A stretch of DNA of 64,000 bases, taken from contig NZ_CP195158.1 in NCBI RefSeq assembly GCF_051200825.1, positions 806,001 to 870,000 of the forward strand, given 5' to 3'. Below, piece by piece: positions 50,358 to 59,091 of this stretch. Below the pieces are notes generated by a model. The model had not been told where the DNA came from, made no database searches, and was given only the letters and a program-made list of their open reading frames with translations. The position numbers and the translations under genes were made by a program. The DNA comes from Formosa sp030427735. GTDB lineage: Bacteria; Bacteroidota; Bacteroidia; Flavobacteriales; Flavobacteriaceae. Numbering within the stretch: the stretch's first letter is position 1; the number at the start of each line of letters is the position of its first letter.

Positions 50358-51631
50358 AGTTCGTATTTGGAGGTTTTGTTACCAGAATGGATTAATAGAA
50401 TAAAAATGAGAAACCATACCCAATCGTTATAAAAGGTAAAACGCTTTAAGGTGTGCATGCCTATGGCAACTAAAGCGACATTAGATAAACTTAGAAGTAC
50501 AATACACGAAATAGTAACATATTTTATTTCATTTGTTTGGTATGCTTTAATACAGCTAAACCCTAATATGATTACAAGTAGTAAAGTGTATTTAGCATTT
50601 CCAAAAGCATGAATAAAATTTTTAATATACAGACTAAGCCAAGCTTTGAAATTATTTATAATTAAAGGAATCGACATTTGTTTTGTAAGCACATCAACTT
50701 CTATTAATTTTTTAGAATGTGTTGCAAGGCTATCGGCTAATGCTAATCCGTTAGGCAAAATAGTAAAGTTTGCAATTTCGGAATACTCTTTAACATAAAT
50801 ACTAAGATCGTTTTCGTGATGTAAATTGGGGTTGAGCTCGTGAATGTTTAAATGTTTTTTGGCTAAATCTTTATAGCTATTTTTAAATAAGGCTTTTGCT
50901 TTTTGTGAATTATAAATGTTGTAATCTGAAGCATCCGAAACATACATTGCAGGTGTTAGTAAATGTATGCCTGTCCAGGGTGTTGAAACGAATTCATCAT
51001 GCGCTACTTTATGGTATAATTTATCTGCAAAGCCACACAGGAATGGGAAAATAATCAATAAAAATAGAAGTCCTTTGTATTTTAAGCGATGATTCCATAA
51101 AATAATTCCAATAATAATTGGGATTAAAAATAGAAATTGACTCCTTGTCTGTATGAGAAGGAGTAAAAGAGGAATTGCATATAGAATGAATGTAACGTCT
51201 TTTTGTGTTAAACTTCGTAACATGAGCCCTACAACAATAAGATAAATCGGATAAGAAAGCGCTTCGGATAGAAAGACGTTAGCGAGATGGTGATTGTAAA
51301 AATATGGTGCGAGTAATATGATATTCAATAAGAATAACCAAATGGCATGAAGGTTAAAGCACGTTTTTAAGGTTTTTATAAAAAAATAAATGCTACAAAC
51401 TCCTAAACCATATTGAAGAATAATTGTAGCTGTATTAAAAAAAGTACCAAAACAAAGTTTAATACCGTGTAAAAAAAGAGGGTAACCCGCAGATCTAGTA
51501 ATTACCATATTTAAATACCCTTCAGAATCATTAACAATTTCAATTGGTTTAACAATTACAACTAAAAACGCAATTATATATGGGGCAATAATAGATAGAA
51601 GTGATGCTTTTGGAGATAATTTTAAACTCAA
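50354..51631 (-). CDS. Polytopic GT-C-type membrane protein (ArnT/PMT-like)
   Basis: The 425-residue protein has 10-12 hydrophobic helices. The pattern NDSEGYLNMVITRSAGYPLF (about 34-53), with an acidic residue before a GYP motif, recalls the first periplasmic loop of GT39/ArnT-like glycosyltransferases that use polyprenyl-phosphate sugars. A soluble loop lies at about 212-320. No other family motif is clear, so a Wzy-type polymerase is a weaker alternative. The start is TTG at 51631, 14 nt after a TACATTTG promoter box; no upstream ATG is in frame. Its stop overlaps the start of the GT2 gene. Confidence 0.72.
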   Translation of the reverse strand: MSLKLSPKASLLSIIAPYIIAFLVVIVKPIEIVNDSEGYLNMVITRSAGYPLFLHGIKLCFGTFFNTATIILQYGLGVCSIYFFIKTLKTCFNLHAIWLFLLNIILLAPYFYNHHLANVFLSEALSYPIYLIVVGLMLRSLTQKDVTFILYAIPLLLLLIQTRSQFLFLIPIIIGIILWNHRLKYKGLLFLLIIFPFLCGFADKLYHKVAHDEFVSTPWTGIHLLTPAMYVSDASDYNIYNSQKAKALFKNSYKDLAKKHLNIHELNPNLHHENDLSIYVKEYSEIANFTILPNGLALADSLATHSKKLIEVDVLTKQMSIPLIINNFKAWLSLYIKNFIHAFGNAKYTLLLVIILGFSCIKAYQTNEIKYVTISCIVLLSLSNVALVAIGMHTLKRFTFYNDWVWFLIFILLIHSGNKTSKYEL

Positions 51632-51645
51632 TGTCTTGTTTTTAG

Positions 51646-51653
51646 CAAATGTA
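51646..51653 (-). promoter_or_regulatory. Promoter -7 box of the GT-C/GT2 pair
   Basis: TACATTTG on the minus strand; the predicted leader before the TTG start at 51631 is about 8 nt. Confidence 0.5.
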
Positions 51654-51824
51654 ATATGAAAAGGGTAGGATTAAAACCGAACTATTAAATTTTAATTAAA
51701 AACATTATCACAACAGTTTTATATATTCGTAGCCAAAACGATTTAGCTTTATCAAGAGATCTGAAATAAAAAATGTTTTTTTCGATTTCTTTTAAAACTA
51801 ATTAAATAATGCGAAACATCCTTA

Positions 51825-53267
51825 ATGCTTTTTAATTCCCTAGATTTTGCTGTCTTTTTACCAATAGTTTTTGTGTTGTATTGGTTTGTTTTTCAAACCA
51901 GTTTAAAATTACAAAATATATTAGTGGTTGTGGCGAGCTACATATTTTATGCGTGGTGGGATTGGCGTTTTTTAGCTTTAATTTTATTTAGCACAATAGT
52001 AGATTTTACATTGGGGCTATTAATATTTAAAGAACAGAACGATAGCAAAAGGCGGGTTTTGTTGTTTTTAAGTGTTTTTGTCAATTTAGGACTACTAGGT
52101 TTTTTTAAATACTTTAATTTTTTTGTCGAAAATTTTATTCAAGCCTTTTCATTTCTTGGAATGCGTTTGCAGTATAGCGCCCTTTATATTATACTTCCAG
52201 TAGGGATTAGTTTTTATACATTTCAAACCTTAAGTTACACGATAGATATTTATAAAAAGCGGTTAGAGCCCACTACTAATGTTATAAGTTTTATGGCTTT
52301 CGTAAGTTTTTTTCCGCAGCTTGTAGCAGGGCCAATTGAACGTGCACGAGATCTTTTGCCGCAATTCGAAACAAAAAGGGTTTTTAGCGTAGATAAAGCT
52401 AAAGACGGATTGAAACAAGCGTTGTGGGGACTGTTTAAAAAAATGGTAATTGCCGATAATTGTGCACTTTTTGTAGACGAATTTTTTGGCAATCACGAGG
52501 CGTACTCTGGCAGCGCATTGTTAATAGGTGCGTTTTTCTTTACCATTCAAATTTATTGCGATTTTTCAGGATATTCCGATATTGCAATTGGGGTGTCGCG
52601 ATTATTCGGGTTTAATTTATCTAAAAATTTTGCATTTCCTTATTTTGCTACTAACATTGCCGAGTTTTGGAGGCGCTGGCATATTTCGTTAACCACCTGG
52701 TTTAAAGATTATTTTTATATTCCTTTAGGGGGTAGTAGGGGCACCAAAGTAATGCAAGTAAGAAATACGCTTTTAATTTTTATTGTTATAGGCTTATGGC
52801 ATGGTGCCGCGTGGAAATTTGTGGTTTATGGTTTTATTAACGGATTACATTTTTTACCCAATATTATTCGAGGGCGTAAAAAAAAGATTATTCAAAATCA
52901 GAATGAATTAATACCTAGTATACAAACCGGTTTAGGTATTTTAAAAACGTTTGGGTTTTTGGTAATCGTGCGTGTGTTTTTTAGAGCAGAAGATTTAAGC
53001 TCGGCTTTAGGGTATTTGCAACGCATATTTTCTAGGTCCTTATTTGCAATTCCAGAATTTGCAAATCGCGTTGGTGCTTTATATTTAATGGTTTTAATTG
53101 TTGTGTTTATGACAATAGAATGGTTTGGTAAACAAAATGCTTACGGCATAGAAGTTTTGGGTGGGACTTGGAAACGTAAATATCGTTGGGGGTTTTATTA
53201 CGTATTGGTGTTTTTCATTTTCTATTTTTACGCAAAACCGCAACAGTTTATTTATTTTCAATTTTAA
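51825..53267 (+). CDS. MBOAT-family O-acyltransferase (AlgI-like)
   Basis: The 480-residue membrane protein is an MBOAT acyltransferase: VASYIFYAWWDWRFLALILF (about 36-55), SFMAFVSFFPQLVAGPIERA (about 155-174), YCDFSGYSDIAIGVSRLFGF (about 246-265), NIAEFWRRWHISLTTWFKDY (about 279-298) and the catalytic-His region GLWHGAAWKFVVYGFING (about 324-341). Around 10-12 helices are predicted. MBOATs of this type (AlgI, PatA) pass acetyl groups across the membrane to an extracytoplasmic polysaccharide, together with an SGNH-like partner, which is the next gene. Confidence 0.93.
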   Translation: MLFNSLDFAVFLPIVFVLYWFVFQTSLKLQNILVVVASYIFYAWWDWRFLALILFSTIVDFTLGLLIFKEQNDSKRRVLLFLSVFVNLGLLGFFKYFNFFVENFIQAFSFLGMRLQYSALYIILPVGISFYTFQTLSYTIDIYKKRLEPTTNVISFMAFVSFFPQLVAGPIERARDLLPQFETKRVFSVDKAKDGLKQALWGLFKKMVIADNCALFVDEFFGNHEAYSGSALLIGAFFFTIQIYCDFSGYSDIAIGVSRLFGFNLSKNFAFPYFATNIAEFWRRWHISLTTWFKDYFYIPLGGSRGTKVMQVRNTLLIFIVIGLWHGAAWKFVVYGFINGLHFLPNIIRGRKKKIIQNQNELIPSIQTGLGILKTFGFLVIVRVFFRAEDLSSALGYLQRIFSRSLFAIPEFANRVGALYLMVLIVVFMTIEWFGKQNAYGIEVLGGTWKRKYRWGFYYVLVFFIFYFYAKPQQFIYFQF

Positions 53268-54173
53268 ATGAAGCAATTTCTTAAATTACTTGTAATTTTT
53301 ATCGCTCCTATATTGATTATAGGTGGCGCTATAGAAGTATTGTTAAGACAAATACCTAACGATTATAAGCAAAAGGCGGCGTATTTAAGCAGCAATGCAA
53401 ACACAATTGAAACATTAATTTTAGGAAGCTCCCACAGTTTATATGGAATCAATCCCGATTATTTAAAAGGAAATGCTTTTAATGCCAGTTTTGTATCGCA
53501 AACTCCAGATGTAGATTGGGCTATTTTACAGCAATACCAAAACCAGTTAACAAATTTAAAAACGATTATTATTAGGTTGTCTTATGCATCATTATTCGAA
53601 ACATTGTCAGAAACGAATGAAGCTTGGCGACTTAAAGATTACAATTTGTATTTTCATTTGCAACAAGATTATACGTTTAAACAGCATTCGGAATTATTGA
53701 GTGTAAAACTTCAAAATAATTTAAATCGAATTTATAACTATTATGTATTGGGCGTATCAGAAACGTCTATAACCCAATCAGGTTGGGGAATTAATGCACA
53801 TGTTACGCCACCAGAGAACTTAGAGCAAGCAGGGATTAATGTGGCCCAACGGCATACCATTTCAGATTTAAGTCAATACCATTTTAATACCGATAATTTT
53901 AAAGCAATAGCAGCGTTTTGCGAAACCAGAAATATTCAATTGGTGGTTATTACTCTGCCAGGCTATAAGTCGTATAACTCTTACATGGATAAAACCCAAT
54001 GGCAAAAAACAGAAGATTTCGGTAAATTTTTAGATTCAACATACACCACGTGCACTTATCTAAATTTTTTAAATGATGAAAGTTTTACGGCTCAAGATTT
54101 TTTTGATGGAGATCATTTAAACGCCCAAGGTGCAAAAAAACTAAGTGTAAAATTGCAGGAATTATTGAAATAA
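53268..54173 (+). CDS. SGNH-like acyltransferase partner of MBOAT
   Basis: The 301-residue protein has an N-terminal membrane helix (about 5-27) and an extracytoplasmic SGNH-like domain: block I LILGSSHSLYGINPDYL (about 50-66), where GSSHS stands for the usual GDS, and the C-terminal DFFDGDHLNAQGAKKLS (about 280-296) with the catalytic Asp-x-x-His pair. Its ATG directly follows the MBOAT stop (TAAATG), so the two genes are translationally coupled. They probably O-acetylate a surface glycan made by this island. The glycan and position modified are unknown. Confidence 0.82.
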   Translation: MKQFLKLLVIFIAPILIIGGAIEVLLRQIPNDYKQKAAYLSSNANTIETLILGSSHSLYGINPDYLKGNAFNASFVSQTPDVDWAILQQYQNQLTNLKTIIIRLSYASLFETLSETNEAWRLKDYNLYFHLQQDYTFKQHSELLSVKLQNNLNRIYNYYVLGVSETSITQSGWGINAHVTPPENLEQAGINVAQRHTISDLSQYHFNTDNFKAIAAFCETRNIQLVVITLPGYKSYNSYMDKTQWQKTEDFGKFLDSTYTTCTYLNFLNDESFTAQDFFDGDHLNAQGAKKLSVKLQELLK

Positions 54174-54246
54174 TAAAACGCTTGTACTTCGTTTTACAAT
54201 TGAATAACGTAACTTGTAACAGTCTGTTAATCATTTAATTTTTAAT

Positions 54247-54477
54247 ATGGAACTATTGGGTATTTCAATAACCGAGTGGGTCGGGTATTTGGCTTCAGCT
54301 TTTTTATTACTGTCTTTTACAATGAAAGATGTTATAAAACTTAGAATTATAAATTCTGTAGGGTGTGCTTTGTTTGTTATTTATGGTTTTATGTTGCAGA
54401 CCTCTTGGCCAATAATTATTACTAATGGTGCTATTTTGATTATTAATTTCTACTATTTGTTGTTGAAGAAAAATTAG
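54247..54477 (+). CDS. Small membrane protein, YgjV-like
   Basis: The 76-residue protein has three hydrophobic segments (about 9-25, 33-51, 54-73) and reads like the N-terminal half of YgjV-type inner-membrane proteins or a SemiSWEET-sized protein: EWVGYLASAFLLLSFTMKDV (about 10-29), LRIINSVGCALFVIYGFMLQ (about 32-51). Function is unknown. It is 73 bp after the SGNH gene and 33 bp before the reading frame of the acyltransferase, so it may belong to the same transcript. Confidence 0.7.
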   Translation: MELLGISITEWVGYLASAFLLLSFTMKDVIKLRIINSVGCALFVIYGFMLQTSWPIIITNGAILIINFYYLLLKKN

Positions 54478-54509
54478 TATTTTCGTTTTTCAAATCTAAA
54501 AACTAGCCT

Positions 54510-55481
54510 ATTTTTTCAGTTGTTAAATACACGCCTCAGCATCAAGAACTTTGGAACGATTTTGCTTTCAAGGCTAAAAATGCAACATTTTTGTTTCGGC
54601 GTGATTTTATGGATTACCATAGCGACAGGTTTGAGGACCACTCGTTATTGGTTTTCAAAAACGATAAAGTTATAGCATTGCTTCCTGCAAATTACAACGG
54701 CCAAACGTTGTATTCTCATCAAGGCTTAACTTATGGCGGCCTTATAATCCAGCGCACATTAAAATTTCAGGATATTTTAGAGGCCTTCAAAATGGTGTTA
54801 CAGTTTTTAAATCGCCTAAACATCGGTACGTTGGTAATTAAGCAAATGCCTTCTATTTATACCAGTGTGGCGAGCGATGAATTGTTGTACACCATGTTTT
54901 TATTACAAGCCCAATTGTATAGACGCGATATGCTTTCTGTGGTTAATTTACAAGTCCCAATACAATTTTCGAAAGATAGAATAGCGGGGTGTAAACGTGC
55001 CATAAAGCATCATTTAGAGATTAAGGAAACCAATGAATTTGAAGCGTTTTGGAATGATATTTTAATCCCGAATCTACAAGAAAAACATAAAACTGAACCA
55101 GTACATACTTTACAGGAAATTAAAATGTTGAAAGCAAGGTTTCCTAATCAAATTCGTCAGTTTAATGTGTATTACAATGGAGACATTGTAGCGGGCACCA
55201 CCATTTTTGATTGTAAACACGTAGCGCATTCTCAGTATATTTCGGCTAATGCTTCAAAAAATACTTTGGGGAGTCTAGATGCATTGCATCAATATTTAAT
55301 TAGCAAGGTGTTTAAGGATAAGCAATATTTCGACTTCGGAATTTCTAACGAGAATAATGGAAAACAGTTAAATAAAGGCTTGTTGTATTGGAAAGAAGGT
55401 TTTGGTGCCAACGCCGTGGCTCAAGATTTTTATAAGGTAGAAACTCAAAATTATAAATTGTTAGATGATGTTTGGGTATGA
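54510..55481 (+). CDS. FemAB/GNAT-like acyltransferase of the aminosugar module (start unusual)
   Basis: The frame from 54510 encodes 323 residues. The family-like beginning VKYTPQHQELWNDFAFKAKN and TFLFRRDFMDYHSDRFEDHS extends upstream of the first standard start (TTG 54591), back to an in-frame TAG at 54504. In this stretch there is no ATG, GTG or TTG; ATT (54510) is the only rare start. Downstream, SLLVFKNDKVIALLPANYNG, NQIRQFNVYYNGDIVAGTTI and SLDALHQYLISKVF fit a GNAT fold related to FemAB. It overlaps the aminotransferase as ATGA, which suggests N-acylation of an aminosugar. If translation starts at 54591, the protein is 296 residues. Confidence 0.72.
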   Translation: MFSVVKYTPQHQELWNDFAFKAKNATFLFRRDFMDYHSDRFEDHSLLVFKNDKVIALLPANYNGQTLYSHQGLTYGGLIIQRTLKFQDILEAFKMVLQFLNRLNIGTLVIKQMPSIYTSVASDELLYTMFLLQAQLYRRDMLSVVNLQVPIQFSKDRIAGCKRAIKHHLEIKETNEFEAFWNDILIPNLQEKHKTEPVHTLQEIKMLKARFPNQIRQFNVYYNGDIVAGTTIFDCKHVAHSQYISANASKNTLGSLDALHQYLISKVFKDKQYFDFGISNENNGKQLNKGLLYWKEGFGANAVAQDFYKVETQNYKLLDDVWV

Positions 55482-56572
55482 TTAAGTTTTTAGACTTACA
55501 TAAAATTAACGACCGTTATCGTAACGATTTCGAAACTGTTTTTAAGGAGTTTCTTAATTCGGGACATTATATCTTAGGGCAAGGGGTTAGCCAATTCGAG
55601 CATGCATTTGCAAACTATTGCGGCACAACCTATAGCATAGGTGTTGGTACTGGCTTAGATGCCATAAGCTTAATTTTTAAAGGGTATGTCGCCTTAGGTA
55701 AATTACAAATTGGTGATGAGATTTTAGTGCCTGCAAATACTTTTATTGCTAGTGTGTTGGGCATTTTACAGGCAGGTTTAAAACCTGTGTTTGTAGAGCC
55801 TAATTTAGAAACGTATACTATTACAAATGTCGAGATTGCGAAGCAAAAAACATTAAAAACCAAGGCCATTTTATTGGTGCATTTATACGGACAATTGGTA
55901 GACGATGCTACGCTTGCAGATTGTAAAAAAGATTTAATTGTTGTTGAAGATGCAGCCCAGGCACACGGGGCCCAAAATGCTAGTGGTAAACGTGCTGGAA
56001 ATCTAGGGCATGCCGCAGCTTTTAGTTTTTATCCGAGTAAAAATTTAGGCGCATTGGGTGATGGCGGCGCTGTTTGTACAAACGATTACGATTTAGCCGA
56101 TACAATTAAACAATTACGCAATTATGGTTCGGTTTCTAAATATGTTAATGTGCGTCAGGGAGTAAATTCGAGACTAGACGATGTTCAGGCGCGGTTTTTA
56201 ACTGTAAAGCTTAAGGATTTGGATGCCGATAATGACGTTCGTCGAAAAATTGCAAATCGATACCTGACAGAGTTAAAAAATAGTAAAATAATATTACCTT
56301 TATGCTCAGATTTGAGAGCGCATGCTTTTCATCTTTTTGTGGTTCGGGTAGCACACAGAAACGATTTTGTAGAGTACGCAAAAAAGCATCAAATCGAAAC
56401 TTTAATCCATTACCCAATCCCTCCACATAAGCAAGAAGCTTTAAAGGTGTATAACCATTTAAAGTTTCCGATAACAGAGCATATTCACGACACGGTGGTG
56501 AGTTTGCCTATAAGCCCCGTTATGGATGAACATGACGTGGATAGAGTACTAACAGTTTTAAATGCCTATTAA
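55478..56572 (+). CDS. DegT/DnrJ/EryC1/StrS-type sugar aminotransferase
   Basis: The 364-residue PLP enzyme transfers an amino group to a nucleotide keto-sugar. It has GTGLDAISLIFKG (about 57-69), ILVPANTFIASVLGILQAG (about 82-100), VVEDAAQAHGA (about 155-165), and the Schiff-base lysine in SFYPSKNLGALGDGGA (Lys188). The C-terminus has VNSRLDDVQARFL, HYPIPPHKQEA. Sequence and neighbours suggest FdtB/QdtB (dTDP-3-keto-6-deoxyhexose 3-aminotransferase), since an FdtA-type isomerase is 4 kb away. The ATG at 55478 overlaps the acyltransferase stop; an in-frame TTG at 55472 is less likely. Confidence 0.92.
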   Translation: MIKFLDLHKINDRYRNDFETVFKEFLNSGHYILGQGVSQFEHAFANYCGTTYSIGVGTGLDAISLIFKGYVALGKLQIGDEILVPANTFIASVLGILQAGLKPVFVEPNLETYTITNVEIAKQKTLKTKAILLVHLYGQLVDDATLADCKKDLIVVEDAAQAHGAQNASGKRAGNLGHAAAFSFYPSKNLGALGDGGAVCTNDYDLADTIKQLRNYGSVSKYVNVRQGVNSRLDDVQARFLTVKLKDLDADNDVRRKIANRYLTELKNSKIILPLCSDLRAHAFHLFVVRVAHRNDFVEYAKKHQIETLIHYPIPPHKQEALKVYNHLKFPITEHIHDTVVSLPISPVMDEHDVDRVLTVLNAY

Positions 56573-57907
56573 TTGAAAAAATTAATAAACTACATAAATA
56601 ATAACGTTCTTTTTAAGGTAGCTTCTTTAAATTCGGCTTCGGTAATTACCAGAATTGTGGCTGGATTTTTAACCTCAAAAGCTATTGCAATTTTTATTGG
56701 TGCAGAAGGTTTGGCGCTTATCGGGAACTTACGAAACTTAGTAAGTTCTACCCAATCTTTTGCTATTTTAGGTATGTATAATGGGGTGGTAAAATATATT
56801 GCTGAATTTAAAAACAACACCTTAGAGCTTACCAAAACCTTGTCGACCTCGTTTTATGTCGGGTTTATTGCTACCATTTTGGTGTCGTTTTTTTGCTATT
56901 TTAATGCCGAGTACATTAACGATCTTATTTTTCCAACGTATAACGATTATGCTTATGTAATTCGAGTCATGGCGATTGCCTTGCCTTTTTATTCTATGAA
57001 TATGTTTGCCTTTTCGATTATGAACGGGTATTCTAAGTACAAAATGTTGCTTATTATAAATATAATTGGGCAGATTTTGGGGGCTTCCATTACATTAATA
57101 TTAATTTATCAAAACCGTATAGATGGGGCTTTAATTTCTATTGTTATTGCAGAGTCCATCATATTTTTAATCACTTTGGTTGGGGTGGTAAATCAACGTA
57201 GTCTTATTCCGTTAATAAAAGCGAGTTATGTCGATTTTGGATATGTTAAAAAGCTGAGTTCTTATTCTATAATGGCTTTGTTTTCGGCCATAGTTTTACC
57301 GCTAGTAGCTATTTCAATTAGAACTTATATAATAGATAATATTGGATATAAAGATGCTGGTTTTTGGGAAGCTATGATAAGGATTTCAAAATATTATTTA
57401 ATGTTTGTAAGCTCATTATTGTCGCTATATATTTTACCGCGATTTTCGGAAATTGATAATGTTAAAGAATTCAGGGCCGAGGTTTTTGGGTTTTATAAAA
57501 CCATTATTCCAGTATTTGCTTTGGGATTATTGTCTATCTTTTTACTGCGCAGATTTATAGTTGCTATAGTGTTTACATCGGAATTTAAGCCTGTCGAAGA
57601 TTTGTTTTTGTGGCAACTTTTAGGCGATTTTGTAAAGGTCTTGTCTATAGTCATTTCGTATCAGTTTTTAGCCAAAAAAATGTTCTGGCATTATATAATA
57701 ACTGAAGCCTTCTCGGTTCTTATTTTATATGTTACCAGTATTTATTTTATCGACTTATACGGTGTTAAAGGTGCTACTATTGCGCACTTTGTAACCTACG
57801 TTATGTACTACGGTTTAATTCTGCTTATTTTTAGTTCGTCTCTTTTTGGGGTGCTTCCAGAAGATGAATTATTAGATGACGATTATAAAGATGAAGAAGA
57901 AGAATAA
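56573..57907 (+). CDS. Wzx-type oligosaccharide flippase
   Basis: The 444-residue protein has about 12 hydrophobic helices and belongs to the MOP/PST flippase group: VASLNSASVITRIVAGFLTS (about 16-35), IAIFIGAEGLALIGNLRNL (about 38-56), SYSIMALFSAIVLPLVAISI (about 225-244). It resembles WzxE/O-antigen translocases that move lipid-linked oligosaccharide across the inner membrane. The acidic tail (DDDYKDEEEE) is at the C-terminus. The gene starts with TTG at 56573, immediately after the aminotransferase TAA, so the two form an operon. Confidence 0.9.
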   Translation: MKKLINYINNNVLFKVASLNSASVITRIVAGFLTSKAIAIFIGAEGLALIGNLRNLVSSTQSFAILGMYNGVVKYIAEFKNNTLELTKTLSTSFYVGFIATILVSFFCYFNAEYINDLIFPTYNDYAYVIRVMAIALPFYSMNMFAFSIMNGYSKYKMLLIINIIGQILGASITLILIYQNRIDGALISIVIAESIIFLITLVGVVNQRSLIPLIKASYVDFGYVKKLSSYSIMALFSAIVLPLVAISIRTYIIDNIGYKDAGFWEAMIRISKYYLMFVSSLLSLYILPRFSEIDNVKEFRAEVFGFYKTIIPVFALGLLSIFLLRRFIVAIVFTSEFKPVEDLFLWQLLGDFVKVLSIVISYQFLAKKMFWHYIITEAFSVLILYVTSIYFIDLYGVKGATIAHFVTYVMYYGLILLIFSSSLFGVLPEDELLDDDYKDEEEE

Positions 57908-57911
57908 CGGC

Positions 57912-59057
57912 TTAGTTAGTTGCCGTATGCCACGTATTTAGATATTGCTTGGCCACTTGAATGTAGTTGTGATGTTGCTCTATAAACAAACGGGCATTTT
58001 TAGAAATCGATTCAATTTTACTCGGGTTTAAAATAAGCCATTCTAATTTTTTAACTAAATAATCTACATCTGGCAATGCGTTTATGGCTATGGTATCTTC
58101 TCCTAAATTATAAAAATCTAACCATTCTTGCTCGGCACCCGTAAATACCACTTTACCTTTAGCCATGGCTTCTAATGCATTAAAGCCTTGGTCGTAAGCA
58201 TAAACTTGGTCTAATACAATATGGGCTTTGTTAAACGAAGTGATGTATTGGTTGTATGGTAAATCTGAAACTGCAATAACGTCTACTTTTTTAGGATATT
58301 TTTTTACAATTTGGTTTAAGGCGGCTTCAAAAAAATCGTTTCCTTTTTTATAATATTTTGAAGAATTTATCCCATGAAAAATAATTACTCTATCGGTTAT
58401 TTTTAAAGGGTTGAAGGGTAATATATCAGTATTTATGGGGTTAGGAATCACCCCTAAATATTTAGGATGCCCAAGCAAGGGCAGATGATAATCTAAATCT
58501 GAAGCAATAACACCGGTAATGTTTTTAAAAATATATTGATGCAGTTTTTTAAAAGCTTCAGTATTAAATTTTAAAGCGTATAGAAATGCTTTTTCAGGTT
58601 CTTTCTTTTCAAAGTAAGGGGTTAAAATTGAGTATTTAAATTTTTTGTCTAACGCATACTTAACACTTGTATAGTCCGTGCCGCAGGACATTAAGTACAC
58701 TTGTTTGTTGTGTTTAAAAATATACGATAGTAACGTTTGTTCTACTTCGGCAATGGTGTTAAACGTATTTTCGTTAATAAGCTGCACAATATCAAACCCT
58801 TTAAGATGTTGTTTTACGCTATTAAATTGCACTTGTATATTTTTCGAAAATAAATCGATTTTAAAGAGTTTGAAAACAATGCGTTTAATCCATTTTGAAA
58901 TCCCAGATTGATAATTATTATGAAATGGAATATCTACAGGGAAATTCTTAAAATGATCGCCCAATCCTATAATAGTAACTTGATGCCCTAGCTGTTCTAA
59001 GCCTTCTTTTAAAGAGTTGTGCAGTCTGCTATATTCTCCTACTAATAAGATTTTCAT
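57912..59057 (-). CDS. Glycosyltransferase, GT4/GT-B type
   Basis: The 381-residue protein starts with MKILLVGEYSRLHNSLKEGL, a glycine-rich GT-B N-terminal domain. The C-terminal domain has IFHGINSSKYYKKGNDFFEA (about 228-247) and the acceptor/donor EX7E-like segment QGFNALEAMAKGKVVFTGAE (about 296-315), typical of GT4. Substrate is unknown. It is transcribed divergently from the next glycosyltransferase and converges on the flippase gene with only 4 bp between stops. Confidence 0.85.
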   Translation of the reverse strand: MKILLVGEYSRLHNSLKEGLEQLGHQVTIIGLGDHFKNFPVDIPFHNNYQSGISKWIKRIVFKLFKIDLFSKNIQVQFNSVKQHLKGFDIVQLINENTFNTIAEVEQTLLSYIFKHNKQVYLMSCGTDYTSVKYALDKKFKYSILTPYFEKKEPEKAFLYALKFNTEAFKKLHQYIFKNITGVIASDLDYHLPLLGHPKYLGVIPNPINTDILPFNPLKITDRVIIFHGINSSKYYKKGNDFFEAALNQIVKKYPKKVDVIAVSDLPYNQYITSFNKAHIVLDQVYAYDQGFNALEAMAKGKVVFTGAEQEWLDFYNLGEDTIAINALPDVDYLVKKLEWLILNPSKIESISKNARLFIEQHHNYIQVAKQYLNTWHTATN

Positions 59058-59061
59058 TTAG

Positions 59062-59069
59062 TATATTTG
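59062..59069 (+). promoter_or_regulatory. Promoter -7 box of the GT4/FdtA-like genes
   Basis: TATATTTG ends 22 bp before the GTG start at 59092, in the 34-bp gap between divergent glycosyltransferases. Confidence 0.5.
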
Positions 59070-59091
59070 AAGCGATTGAAATTAATTTCTA

